Assembly (NCBI GenBank): GCA_024196135.1
Contig: JAMQCK010000614.1
Coordinates: 1 to 19,040, forward strand
Origin: Pleurotus ostreatus/Saccharomyces cerevisiae fusant
Taxonomy: Eukaryota; Opisthokonta
DNA length: 19,040 nt
Direction: 5' to 3'
Shown: positions 1 through 8,713 of the stretch, piece after piece
Numbering within the stretch: position 1 is the stretch's first letter
Layout: the number at the start of each line of letters is the position of its first letter
The notes under the pieces: generated by a model
The model's database searches: none
Told to the model about the DNA's origin: nothing
The model's input: only the letters and a program-made list of their open reading frames with translations
Translations under genes and position numbers: made by a program

Positions 1-10
1 TATGTCATAC

Positions 11-842
11 CTCATGCGTACGGTCTGAAGAGCTCTTACGTATCGTGTCGGACGCGGGGAACCACCACAGGCGTGGATGTTGAGTGGAGGTCATGATCGC
101 GTCGAAGTCGTCAAGCGCCATGTCAAAAGGTACCGACTCTGCGACTTCCTTCAGTCGGAATGCGTCCTCTACCTCGAGCTTGATCTCCAGCAGCAGGCCG
201 GTGCCTCCCAGGCCACTCAAGGACGCGTAGAATAGATCAGAATGTTCTGATGCGGAGCAAGTGACGCGTGCGCCGTTGGCGAGAAGGATGGTGAGAGCCA
301 GGACGTTCGTGGAAAATACGCCGAACTCCATCCCAGAGCCGTGGCTGGCAGTGGTGATAATGCCGGCGAGCGTCTGGTCGGATATAGAGCCGACGTTGCG
401 CATGGCGAGTCCGTGCTGGGCGAGCTGCGCGTGAAGATCGTGCAGGACTATGCCACCTTGTGCCACAACCCACTTCTTCTCGGTATTGACCTGGCGGGGG
501 ATGGGGGAGTCAATACCTCATAGCTTGGCGCAGATCGACACGTACCTCGAGCACACGATTGAGCCTAGTCATTCGAATCATGAGCTCGGTAGTGCACGCA
601 ACATCGCTGGGACTGTGCCCAACACCCGCGGCGCGCACAACCTTCCCCTCGCGCCGGGCGAGCTCAAGGGCGAGTTCGCATTGATACTCGTTCTCCGGCT
701 CGTATATGGCTTGAGGCTTGCATCCGAAGGTGCGAGCCCAGTTGGTATAGGAGGCTGTGGGGGAGGAGGGGCGCGCCGTGACAGGCGCGAGCCACCGATA
801 TATGTCGTCTAGGGAGAGTTGGGCAATAGTTGGTGTGTGCAT
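11..842 (-). CDS. ALO1: D-arabinono-1,4-lactone oxidase, 5' part (runs off left edge)
   Basis: Last enzyme of fungal erythroascorbate synthesis: an FAD oxidase that converts D-arabinono-1,4-lactone to dehydro-D-arabinono-lactone/erythroascorbate with release of H2O2, known from yeast mitochondria. Two exons are visible, 842..546 and 490..11, joined in frame across a 55-nt intron (545..491, GTACGT...CAG); the next donor (GTATGA) begins at 10. The visible 259 residues are about half of the usual length. The start has MHTPTIAQLSLDDIYRW, then an NWARTFGCKP block. GHSPSD follows; in yeast ALO the His of this motif carries covalent FAD. Further on come VGSISDQTLAGI and TTASHGSG, both hallmarks of the aldonolactone oxidase FAD domain, and HPRLWWFPASDT. 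The C-terminal ALO domain lies outside the window. The plant/animal relatives GLO and gulonolactone oxidase are the only close alternatives; fungal context favours ALO. Confidence 0.93.
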
Positions 843-877
843 GGCGGGAGAAGGGACGATAGGAAGAAGAGGGGGCC

Positions 878-885
878 ATTATAAA
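878..885 (-). promoter_or_regulatory. TATA-like element upstream of the lactone oxidase gene
   Basis: TTTATAAT on the minus strand, about 36 nt before the ATG at 842. It would give a very short leader, so it may instead be a chance AT-rich patch in GC-rich DNA. Confidence 0.3.
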
Positions 886-969
886 TGTTGGCGTATGCGC
901 ACACGAAATTGAGAGTGATCCGATTGCCTCTTCGGGATTCTCCGTCATGGAGGGGCCTGAGACGGGCGG

Positions 970-998
970 ACGCGCGCCAGTTGGCGATCGGCGCGCGT
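970..998. repeat. GC-rich inverted repeat
   Basis: ACGCGCGCC at 970-978 is perfectly complementary to GGCGCGCGT at 990-998, with an 11-nt loop. It lies about 130-155 bp upstream of the lactone oxidase start. It could be a palindromic factor site or chance in CG-rich DNA. Confidence 0.4.
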
Positions 999-1748
999 TA
1001 GCGGATGGACATCATAGGGGAACGCGTGACAATGAATCACAATCGCTGACCGTGTCTTGCCCCGCCGTCATCCTACTCCAGTCCCGCCTTTGGTGAAAGG
1101 GCTGTCTGCACCCGGCAGCGTCGACGATGAGGGAGGGGTTGGGCATGCGAATTTTTGTTGGGTCTTCGGGGGTCGGAAATACTAAGTCCCCCTGTTGTCC
1201 CTTGCGCTTTTGCTTCCGCGAGGGCGCGCTGGGGCGGACCAACGGCGACAAGCTCCCCACCCGCGAGTCATGTCGCTCGCGGTGCCGGTCGCAGATTGCG
1301 ATCCTGTCCGTGGATCAGCAGCTGCGAACAAGGATGTCTCTAGGACGGCAGATACTTCACCAAACGCTCGCACTGGGTGCGCATCCCGTAACTGGGGCCG
1401 ATCGGTATGCACATCCGCGCAGATAGCCGGGGCCGCCAGGTGCGGAATCTTCCGAGAAGGGGCGACCGAAATTGTATCAGATTCAGATTGTGCAATCACA
1501 GCGACACCAGAGTGCAGCGAAGGCCTGCGGCGGCGGGGCGGCCATGATCCATCTGGTTCAACTCAGGCCGTGCTCGGTGTTTGCCGCACGGAATCGTTGG
1601 AAATGGGCGCCCAGACCATGTGCTTCACGTGCCGAAGATCTTCAACGTCTGCGCGACGAGTACAATGTTCCTTTCGCACCAACAATGACCTAACCAAAGC
1701 GCGCCCCCTCGCAACATACCCGATGCCCATTCAGTCCCGCGTAGCCGC

Positions 1749-4700
1749 TCAATTGAGGAAATCAAAGACGACCCTAGACAGCCATGTGAGCTTTCCTCGT
1801 CCGCAGGAGAGAATATGAATACGCACCTCCCCCATTCTTGGCCCTCAAACAGCAGGATACCGCGTACCTCGGCGCTATCCAGCTCAAGTCCGAGCTCGAA
1901 CTCTGCACATAACAGTGAGCAACCTTCACCGTCCGTGCCCGCCCGGCCAATTCTCACCCGTATAGAACCCGCCCTGCGTCGTCTGCGCGTGCTGCCGGAA
2001 CGTCGGCAGCGACGCGAGGTCCACCGTCCACTTGCACAGCTCGACAGTCTCGCCCTCGTCTGTATAGCGCATGATCTTCTCCGAATCACTCGTGTACAGC
2101 GTCGCGATGAACGTCGAGTCTGCCAGCAGTCAGCTACCTACGACCGACGGGACCGAAACCTATACATACCCTGTGGCGACTGCGAGTACTTGCTGCAGCG
2201 AAACACGTCAGTACGGCCAGCCTCTGCGTCATCTCACGGTCCGCGTACCAAAACCGCGTCGTCACGCGTTGCCTAAGCACTAGTCAGCCACCGCGCTAAT
2301 CGAGGTCATGGTCATCTCAGACGCACCCTTTCCTCAAGATTGCACCCTTGGAGACGAGGTACTGCAGTCTAACCAACCAGCGTCAACGCCCTAGTCACTA
2401 GCCACAGTAGAACGGCTGCTTACCGGTTCTCACACACCGCCACTCCCGCGCTGTTCGTCGTGATGTACGCTGGCCGCTTCATCCAGTCCTCCTGCTCTGC
2501 GGGTAATTTCACCTTCATCACGTACGACCGCGGCGCGACGACGCTCGACACCAGCGGCCTTCGCGCCAGCCCATACCGCGCCGCACCACGCAGCGTCGCC
2601 GTATCTGCATCCGGAGGGCGGGCGATGACCCGTATTCTAGAAGAGAATTGTTCCTGGGTTGGGAAAATATCAGCACACAGTACGAGGATCAGCCCATAGC
2701 ATAGGGACGAGCCCATCGCACAGGGCCGCTGATAAGACCTATCCTCACCTCGACGCACTCCTTCAGATAATGACTCCCCGCAAAGCCGCCGACGAGCAGC
2801 AGCGCGTCCACCCCGCGGTCGAGCTTCCTCAGCTGGTTGTCGACGAGCTGGAGCACCTGGTCGACGACGGGCGCGAAGACCTCGCGCCGCAAGACGTGCC
2901 CGGGGATCGCGAGCTGCCCGTTCTCGAGCCCAACGGCGGGATCGTCCGGGTCCTCGACGTTGAAGCAGGTGAAGTGGAAGTACGTGTCTGCAGCGGTATT
3001 GTCAGTGGATTGTTCCGCCTTCGTGAATGGGAGCATTCCGCCATCGTGAAGACACTGTTCCGCCCCCATACAGCGCGCCCACATACCATCGTCCGCCTTC
3101 CCACGATACTCGAGTTTGTCCGTCTCGCTGAAGGAGTGCACTGCGGGGACGAGTCAGCAAAACTTTCGAGCACGCGCGGGGCTTACGAGAGGGCCCCCAG
3201 CGTACTGCAGACCCCAGCACACGGTAAGCCCCAGCACACGGTAGCCCGAGCGCACGGTGAGCCCCCGCGCCCATCCCAGCGCATCGGCCCTACTCAACAG
3301 GCCTGAGAACATCTTACGCACTGAAATTCGCCAGCGACGGCGCGTCAAGGTGAGCCGGGTGGCCCTCCAGCAGCGTCTTCACGAGCTCGCGGAAGCGCAG
3401 GTCGAGGAAGAGGCTCCCGCAGTTCGCGCCGCTCCGCGCGGCCATCTCCGCGATCTCGAGGTTCGCGAGGGTGCCGATAATCCTGTAGACGGCGAGGTCG
3501 ACGGTGCCTGCGGGGAGGTGGGTGAGTCGAACACGCGGCGAGGACATAAACATGCGGCGAGGATAAAAAGGTCATGACCAGCGGAGCGGATGAGTAGGCT
3601 AAGCACAATGGAAGGGTAGTGCATGCAAGCCACGAGGTTTGTTCCGTCGGATGGCGTGCCAATCGAGACCAAGGATCTGCAAGCCGCGGAGGCTATAGCT
3701 CTAGGGACTCGCGCCGCCAGAAGACGCGGACGAGGCCAGACTGCGGCCCCTGCCACGATAGGCACGGAGATGAAGTCGATGCAATGGAAGGAACGAAAGG
3801 AGAAAGGCAAATCGGAAGGACCAAGGCGAGAAGGAGGGAGCAAGGCAAGAACATGATAGACTACCGCGGCTTCCTCGCGCCAAGCTGCAGGAAACACACT
3901 GGCTAGAAGGATCCTCACTCACCTCCTCCCGCGTCGCACACAATAAACGTCTGCGACGGCTTCAACTTGTGCACGTCCGTCAGCTGAGCGCAATGGACAG
4001 CCGCGGCCTCGGGCTCCGTGATGATATGCAGCCGGTCGCGCCAATCCTTGTCCCCCGCCCGCGCGCTCGCCACAAGACCCGCTGGCGGAGATGAAAGGTC
4101 AGTAAATCACAAATGGGGGTATTTTCCCCGCTAAGGTTGTTTTGCGCTCCGAAGAGAAGAGGATTGGGAGCTCTACATACCCTGGATGGCAGCCTCGCGC
4201 ATAATGTTGCACCCGCTCGCGTCCCAGGCCGCGGGGACCGTGAGCCAGACGTCGGCCGAGTCTGTAGGGCAGGAGGACGGGTCAGCGGATGGAGGGTTAC
4301 GGCAGGATTAGGCTATCAAGCTCAAGCTTGACTGGGAATGGATGGAAGAGCTAACGAATGGATACAAGAGCTGACGAATGGGAGAAAGAGCTGATGAAGG
4401 GATGGAAGAGCAAGCGAATGGATGGAAGAGCTGACGAATAAATGGAACAGCTAGCGAATGGATGGACTGACTGAGATCCGCGACCGCGCCAATGTCGCGC
4501 GTTATCTGCTCCCTCGCGTACTCCCAGAGGCAGCCCAGGAAGTCGATGATGAGGTCCAACGCTCTTTTGCCGGGCTATAGGTGGAATGGGGTGCATGAAG
4601 AAGTATAAGGAGAATGGGGTGCGTGAGCAAGCACGACGGGAGATGAAAGAAGGTGATAGACGTACAGGCAATTGTGGCAAGCGCGGATCGATGGTATTGG

Positions 4701-5637
4701 GGTCACGCAGCGCGCTGGGCTCCAGGAAGAGCTTGAACCACTCGCAGCGGATCGTCCCCTCCATAGGCGACATGTTCTTCGCTTCGAGGCCCCAGGCCAA
4801 GACCCGTCCGTACATATCGTACACCAAACAGGTCGGGATCTATTCGTGCATGAGGTGGTGATTAATGAGTTGTGAGAACAGGGTACGCACTTTGCGGAAG
4901 GTCTCGTCCGACCCTGGCCAGTGCAGGATTTGCCTGACGCGTCCGCCGTCGATGCGGGATGAGCCATAGGCCTAGTCGATATTGAGGTAAGATTAGGCGG
5001 AATATACTGAGTGGATTCTGCGCACCACACCGGAAAACGTGGTACCTAGCGCGACATGAGCTATGAAGGACCTCGATATAGGACGCGGCTACGCACCGAA
5101 ATCAATCGCGACAGACATCTTCCCCTCATCCATCGACATGGAGGGTGTGCTCATATGCGTGGCGGGTGGCGGCGAGGAGCCAGCGCGCACCACCGATAGA
5201 GGGCGCTGCAGATTGGGTGTTCCGGCCGAGCTATATGGCGTGAACTGGCTCGATGGGGGCGACATGGGCGGCGACATGGATGGGTTCGAGAAGCCCGGAG
5301 GGGGACCATACATGGAGGTGTGACCATTGCTTGGGGTATATGGACTCGTGGGCGGGGGCGACGGGGTATGAGCCCACCCATCCGGGGGAGGGGAATAGCC
5401 AGTGCTATTCGGTGGCGCGCCGTACCCTCCATTCCCATTCCCAAATCCATTGTTTCCATTGAGCGTCGTCTGGCAGTACGCAGTAGGAGGGTACCCCACG
5501 CTGGGGGGCTGGAAGTGTGGCTTCTCGAGCGGGGGTAGCGCGCCTGGTTGCTGGTTCACGATCGAGGGTTTGGGCTTGGGCTCGGAGTTGGTGGGCTGCC
5601 CCAGTTTCTCGTCGGGTTCGCCACAGCAGCCGCCCAT
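1749..5637 (-). CDS. Hsp70-like (actin-fold ATPase) protein with acylation-type N-terminus
   Basis: Exons 5637..5097, 5045..5026, 4971..4891, 4839..4666, 4574..4472, 4261..4181, 4081..3923, 3507..3322, 3140..3087, 2987..2749, 2653..2424, 2368..2327, 2272..2249, 2192..2170, 2119..1958, 1902..1827 and 1773..1749 sum to 2220 nt, one frame of 739 residues. The ATPase core starts near residue 175: phosphate-1 loop AIDFGTTFSGVAYG, VWLTVPAAWD (312-321), phosphate-2 loop CDAGGGTVDL (from 382) and adenosine motif LLLVGGFAGS (529-538). The end is RVVFDFLN. This matches the divergent Hsp70-like family expanded in mushrooms and related to animal HSPA12; their substrates are unknown. Residues 1-170 are Pro/Gly/Ser-rich and look disordered. 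They begin MGGCCGEP, an N-myristoylation plus palmitoylation pattern. The start codon has a strong context (ACCATGG). Introns run from 50 to 415 nt. Confidence 0.92.
3195..3262. repeat. 17-bp tandem repeat inside an Hsp70-like gene intron
   Basis: Units at 3212-3228, 3229-3245 and 3246-3262 share the core CCCCAGCACACGGTAAG with few changes; a degenerate copy precedes at 3195-3211. The array sits in the 181-nt intron 3321..3141. Confidence 0.7.
4336..4475. repeat. Minisatellite of seven 20-bp units in an Hsp70-like gene intron
   Basis: Seven uninterrupted 20-bp units with consensus GAATGGATGGAAGAGCTGAC start at 4336, 4356, 4376, 4396, 4416, 4436 and 4456. They fill much of the 210-nt intron 4471..4262 of the minus-strand Hsp70-like gene. 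The intron donor (GTCAGT on the minus strand, 4471..4466) and the last 4 nt of the upstream exon lie inside the seventh unit. Confidence 0.92.
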
Positions 5638-6688
5638 GGTATCTCAGTGTTCAAGGTGGATGGGGGAGGAAAGAAGGAGATGAACGGGGGGAGGCAATGC
5701 GGGGAAAGGCCATGCTCACTGTCCGCCACAGCGAGCGTGAAACAGACGTGGTACTCATCGCGTTGATCGCGCCCTGGCGCTTGGCGGTGCCCTCGGGGAT
5801 TGGGCGCTTATTTGTGCAAGTCCGAGCTGTAAGTACCTCATAGAGTGCATAGGTATCAGAGGCTTATGAGATAAATTAGATGCGAGTGGACATGCATAAA
5901 TGGTCAGACGCACCAATCATTCAGCATACAATCAAGTTGAAGGAACAGAACGTTGCTTCAGCAAACATGGCAGAAAAGTAAGGCCCAATTAAACAGCTCA
6001 AAGCTTGTTTTCAATGCTTGTTTGCGCAGACCGACGAGCGTACTCGAGAAATAAGATGAACATGACGGTAAGCGCCAAGGAAGCAACACGAGAAAGGCGA
6101 ACGTCCAAAAAAGGAAGGCTTTGTTGTTTTCGGATCAGTGCGGTCCTGCCGACCGTGGTACTAACCATGCGTGCGACGCTGAAAACACCGCGTATGTCCC
6201 TTGCTTTCACCTGGGAACCTTCACTCCGAGAACCTCGGGTTCCTCTATTTAGGGGGGGGAATCTCAACAGGCGGCACCGAGATCCAAAGCCCCCGATATC
6301 CAGCAATGTGAGAACCGCGGACACGGTTGAACCACGGTTCTACACCGTCTCTTGCGGCGTCCTTGTGCACATCAACGTGCCCGGCCACGTTCGCGAGCGC
6401 GTACGTGAAGATCCCGGCTTCCTTACTCACGAGCAATATATTCGCCAACGCCGCCAATAGTGCGTGGCGAAAGCGACTGCTGCGCGTACACGGCATCGGT
6501 CGTATTCGTGAACCATACCAGAGTAGCTGTCCCATCTGCTCCGCCGACACAATGCGCCAGCCTGCGTCCACCACCCCCACGCGGTCATGGTCAATAGCGT
6601 GCAGCGGCGTATCTGCCCCTACGGTCAGTTCGATGAATCCCGTGGACGCATTCACTCCCTGCGCTCTATTGACTGACCTCGCTCCCAC
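5638..6688. other. Region upstream of Hsp70-like gene; no confident gene
   Basis: Holds the leader and promoter of the Hsp70-like gene and the 3' flank of the 106-residue protein gene. At 5700-5800 both strands are open and GC-biased. A possible leader intron on the minus strand starts GTGAGC near 5720 and could end at an AG just before the start codon. On the minus strand a 56-codon frame from an ATG at 6172 ends at 5998 and contains a short hydrophobic stretch (LALTVMFILFLEYA). I recognise none of these. Confidence 0.4.
6245..6688 (-). pseudogene. Coding-like segment of unknown nature, frames disagree
   Basis: The minus strand carries one open frame over the whole segment, but the protein-like stretches switch frame. 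AHCVGGADGTATLVW and TNTTDAVYAQQSLSPRTIGG lie in a frame ending at a stop at 6425..6423. FTYALANVAGHVDVHKDAA and EPWFNRV lie in another. Codon third positions favour G/C in both, as in the real exons here. The plus strand is also open with good codon bias (HINVPGHVRERV, then DPGFLTHEQY). I could not join the parts with credible introns. It may be a decayed gene, an unresolved small gene or chance. No family is recognised. Confidence 0.25.
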
Positions 6689-7087
6689 CTATGATATGCC
6701 AAAGAAGTCCTTCCACCACGGCTTGTGCGTTCCCTTGACGCTGTTCTCGATGTTCACGAGCAGGTCGTCATACACCCGAGGCCGGGACGCCGGGTGCAGC
6801 ATACGGTCGGAGAGTTTGTACTAGAAGCAGGCATCGAATCAGCCCCATTTCCCTCCCATGCACATATTCTAGAGCGTCGCGGGAGAAGAGAAACACACCT
6901 TCTTATACGCAACGTTCTCCTGCAGCGCGCGCGCCGCGTTGACCGCCTCAGGCGTCAAGCGCGGGTGCGTCGCGAGCGACCGGAGGAAAAACGAGAGCTG
7001 CAAGTGCGGGCGGAAAGGGTCCTGCACCCACTTGTTCGCAATCGCATTCAGTTCCTGCGCAGCCTGCTTGCGAGCGGCGTACGCCAT
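6689..7087 (-). CDS. Small conserved-looking protein of unknown function (106 aa)
   Basis: Two exons, 7087..6899 (63 codons) and 6820..6689 (43 codons plus stop), join in frame across a 78-nt intron (GTGTGT...CTAG). The start at 7087 has an optimal context (A at -3, G at +4). The protein begins MAYAARKQAAQELNAIANKW. It continues with two helix-like stretches (LQLSFFLRSLATHPRLTPEA and AARALQENVAYKK) and ends KPWWKDFFGIS. It is basic, has no clear membrane segment, and its amphipathic N-terminus could be a mitochondrial presequence; that is inference. I do not recognise the family. The frame is open for 96 codons upstream of the ATG, so a longer N-terminus from an ATG near 7300 is possible but reads unlike a protein. 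Confidence 0.75.
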
Positions 7088-7090
7088 CGT

Positions 7091-7134
7091 GGTCGGTGCG
7101 AAACAGAAGTGCGGTCGGTGCGAAAACGAAGTCG
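7091..7134. repeat. 22-bp tandem duplication in the leader of the 106-aa gene
   Basis: GGTCGGTGCGAAACAGAAGT opens the unit at 7091-7112 and is repeated with few changes at 7113-7134, directly before the start codon at 7087 (minus strand). Confidence 0.7.
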
Positions 7135-7633
7135 TTGGAGGTGGGAAGTTTGGGATTACCCGCTTTGGGAATCTCGCGACACCCGGCAGTTGCCGGATCC
7201 GCACATCCGCGTGGCGTCGGCGTGGTGCGAGTTGAACTTTACCGGCTTGCTGGTGCCCCGTATCAGCTTGCGAAGGCCATTCAATTCTGTCGCTCATCAT
7301 CAAGATCTTCTTCTGGATCTGCACTAGTAACAGTGGAGACGATGAATCTGGAGTACATCCGAGATTCCCTCGCAATCGTACTCGTAGGTTTCAATTCTGT
7401 TTATCGCCCACTCAGATGCACTCCGCCCACTTGCACTCCGGCTGCGATGACGCAGAACTCAGACTTCGCTGTCTGGCGCTTTCTTCCTAGTAGTTGCCAC
7501 CTCTTCGGAGTGGCTCCCATGTCTTCCGGGTGGCTACCTCAGAGCATCTAGCGGCCCTCGTGCAGATCGCTGCATGTGGTAGAATTGCGTGGTATGAGAA
7601 CAACGCCCCTCTTTATTTTGCGCCACTTTCTTC
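7135..7633. other. Intergenic region before the transposon
   Basis: Upstream region of the minus-strand 106-residue protein gene, up to the target duplication of the inserted element. Short open frames only; no RNA gene, domain or TATA box that I could support. Confidence 0.5.
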
Positions 7634-7640
7634 GGCCGAC
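7634..7640. repeat. Target site duplication, left copy
   Basis: GGCCGAC, identical to 8552-8558. The motif is nearly self-complementary (CGGCCG), so it also looks like a weak outward extension of the inverted repeat. Confidence 0.75.
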
Positions 7641-7746
7641 TATGCCGTTAGATTTGTCGTTTTATTTCGCGCGAATATATCTCTGAGCGCACCTCGCTTA
7701 ATGTTTTGATACGAAAAGCGCGCGCGCTCTTGACCGACGCGCGCCC
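7641..7746 (+). repeat. Left terminal inverted repeat
   Basis: Pairs base for base with the reverse complement of 8446-8551. Identity is complete over the first 25 bp and falls inward, most strongly around positions 50-70 of the repeat. Confidence 0.88.
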
Positions 7747-8445
7747 ACAACTCTGTCAATGTGACGCGACAATCACGCGCGCGCATATGAGTTGTGCGCC
7801 TACTTTTCTGCAGGTTCGATCCTTCCGCGTGCGCGATTCAGTACTCCAGATGCCTTATCGTCTACGTCGAGTATTGACGAGTATACCTGTAAGACGAGGC
7901 GCACGCGGTAGTAGCTGACGTAAGCATTCTCCTTTAGGAAGGCAGGGGTCCGAGCGCACGTGGTCCTGGAAAACCCTCCCGCTTGGCATTCTTCTCCTCT
8001 TCAACCCCTTTCTTACCCTAAGAGGAGCTTTAAGGCGAGCCTAAGCTCACAAGAGGCTAATTTTCTACCTTCTAATCCGCTTCACGAAGCCAAGGACAGG
8101 CGTGACTCTCTCCTTTGTCGTCAAAGATCTGTCGAGATAGCACGGCGCCTCTCAGAAAAGGGCTTGCATAGCACCTGTGAGGCTTTAGAAAGATTTTGAG
8201 GACCACAAGAGGCATCCAGCCATGAAGATTGCTCAGGTCGAGGGCTAGGACCCCCTCCGTCCCAATTCGGAAGGAGGTCGGCAATTCCCGAACCTGGCTG
8301 CGAGCCCCGCGGAAACACCTTGAGCGTCTAAAGGTCGTTCAAGTTAGCTTGTACGCACGTATAGGCGCGCGTAGTACCATTGAGCACTTGGCTTAGGGCG
8401 CAGGACTCAATATTGCGCGCGCGCTCAGTTGAATCACGCCCTTGT

Positions 8446-8551
8446 GCGCGCGCGGCGGTCAAATGCGTGCGCGCTTCTCGACCCATGCCATTAAACAACG
8501 CGTGCTCACAGATATATTCGCGCGGGATAAAACGACAAATCTAACGGCATA
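8446..8551 (-). repeat. Right terminal inverted repeat
   Basis: Reverse complement of the left repeat. Similar GC-alternating tracts continue inward on both sides with gaps, so the repeat may extend to about 150 bp. Confidence 0.88.
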
Positions 8552-8558
8552 GGCCGAC
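8552..8558. repeat. Target site duplication, right copy
   Basis: GGCCGAC, directly abutting the right inverted repeat. Confidence 0.75.
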
Positions 8559-8574
8559 GGAGAAACAGAGCAAC

Positions 8575-8646
8575 GAACACTATCTCGCGACGCGCGATGA
8601 ACATCATCTCACGGCGCTCGACGAACGATATCTCACGGCGTACATG
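8575..8646. repeat. Three 24-bp imperfect tandem repeats downstream of NOC2
   Basis: Units at 8575-8598, 8599-8622 and 8623-8646 share GAAC...ATCTC followed by a CG-rich half (ACGGCG in the second and third). They lie between the transposon and the NOC2 stop codon, probably in the NOC2 3' untranslated region. Confidence 0.65.
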
Positions 8647-8713
8647 CCGAAGAGCGGACCCAGCATCCGCGGAGTACGAACCACGCTGATGGCCCCTACC
8701 CGACTTCCCAAGA

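Larger units (their letters stand above)
843..1748. other. Intergenic region between lactone oxidase start and Hsp70-like gene end
   Basis: Both flanking genes are on the minus strand, so this holds the 3' flank of the Hsp70-like gene and the promoter region of the oxidase. Open frames exist on both strands (for example a 207-codon plus-strand frame from 1195) but show no domain, no splice logic and odd composition rich in Arg, Ser and Thr. I see no RNA gene. A 9-bp inverted repeat (970-978 with 990-998) is the only clear structure. Confidence 0.6.
7641..8551. mobile_element. Non-autonomous DNA transposon (MITE-like) with long terminal inverted repeats
   Basis: The 911-bp element begins and ends with inverted repeats whose outer 25 bp are identical (first 20: TATGCCGTTAGATTTGTCGT). 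The repeats align without gaps for 106 bp with about 20 mismatches. It is flanked by a perfect 7-bp direct repeat, GGCCGAC, at 7634-7640 and 8552-8558, read as a target site duplication. The interior has no frame resembling a transposase, so it would need a transposase supplied in trans. The subterminal parts are rich in alternating GCGCGC. A 7-bp duplication does not settle the superfamily (P and Dada-like elements give 6-8 bp, hAT 8 bp, Mutator-like 9-11 bp). It sits between the 106-aa gene and the 3' end of NOC2, 163 bp after the NOC2 stop. Confidence 0.85.

Noticed and set aside
1195..1818. 207-codon plus-strand open frame
   Set aside because: No domain, composition rich in Arg/Ser/Thr, weak codon bias, and it overlaps the last exon of the Hsp70-like gene.
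4336..4475. CRISPR-like array
   Set aside because: The 20-bp units are directly adjacent with no spacers, and the host is a fungus; it is a minisatellite.
7620..7640. Inverted repeat extending outside 7641
   Set aside because: A weak match continues outward, but it is explained by the near-palindromic target duplication GGCCGAC; the direct repeat fits the boundary better.
7813..7822. GGTTCGATCC resembling a tRNA/SINE B box
   Set aside because: No matching A box or cloverleaf could be drawn around it, and it is one base short of the usual consensus.
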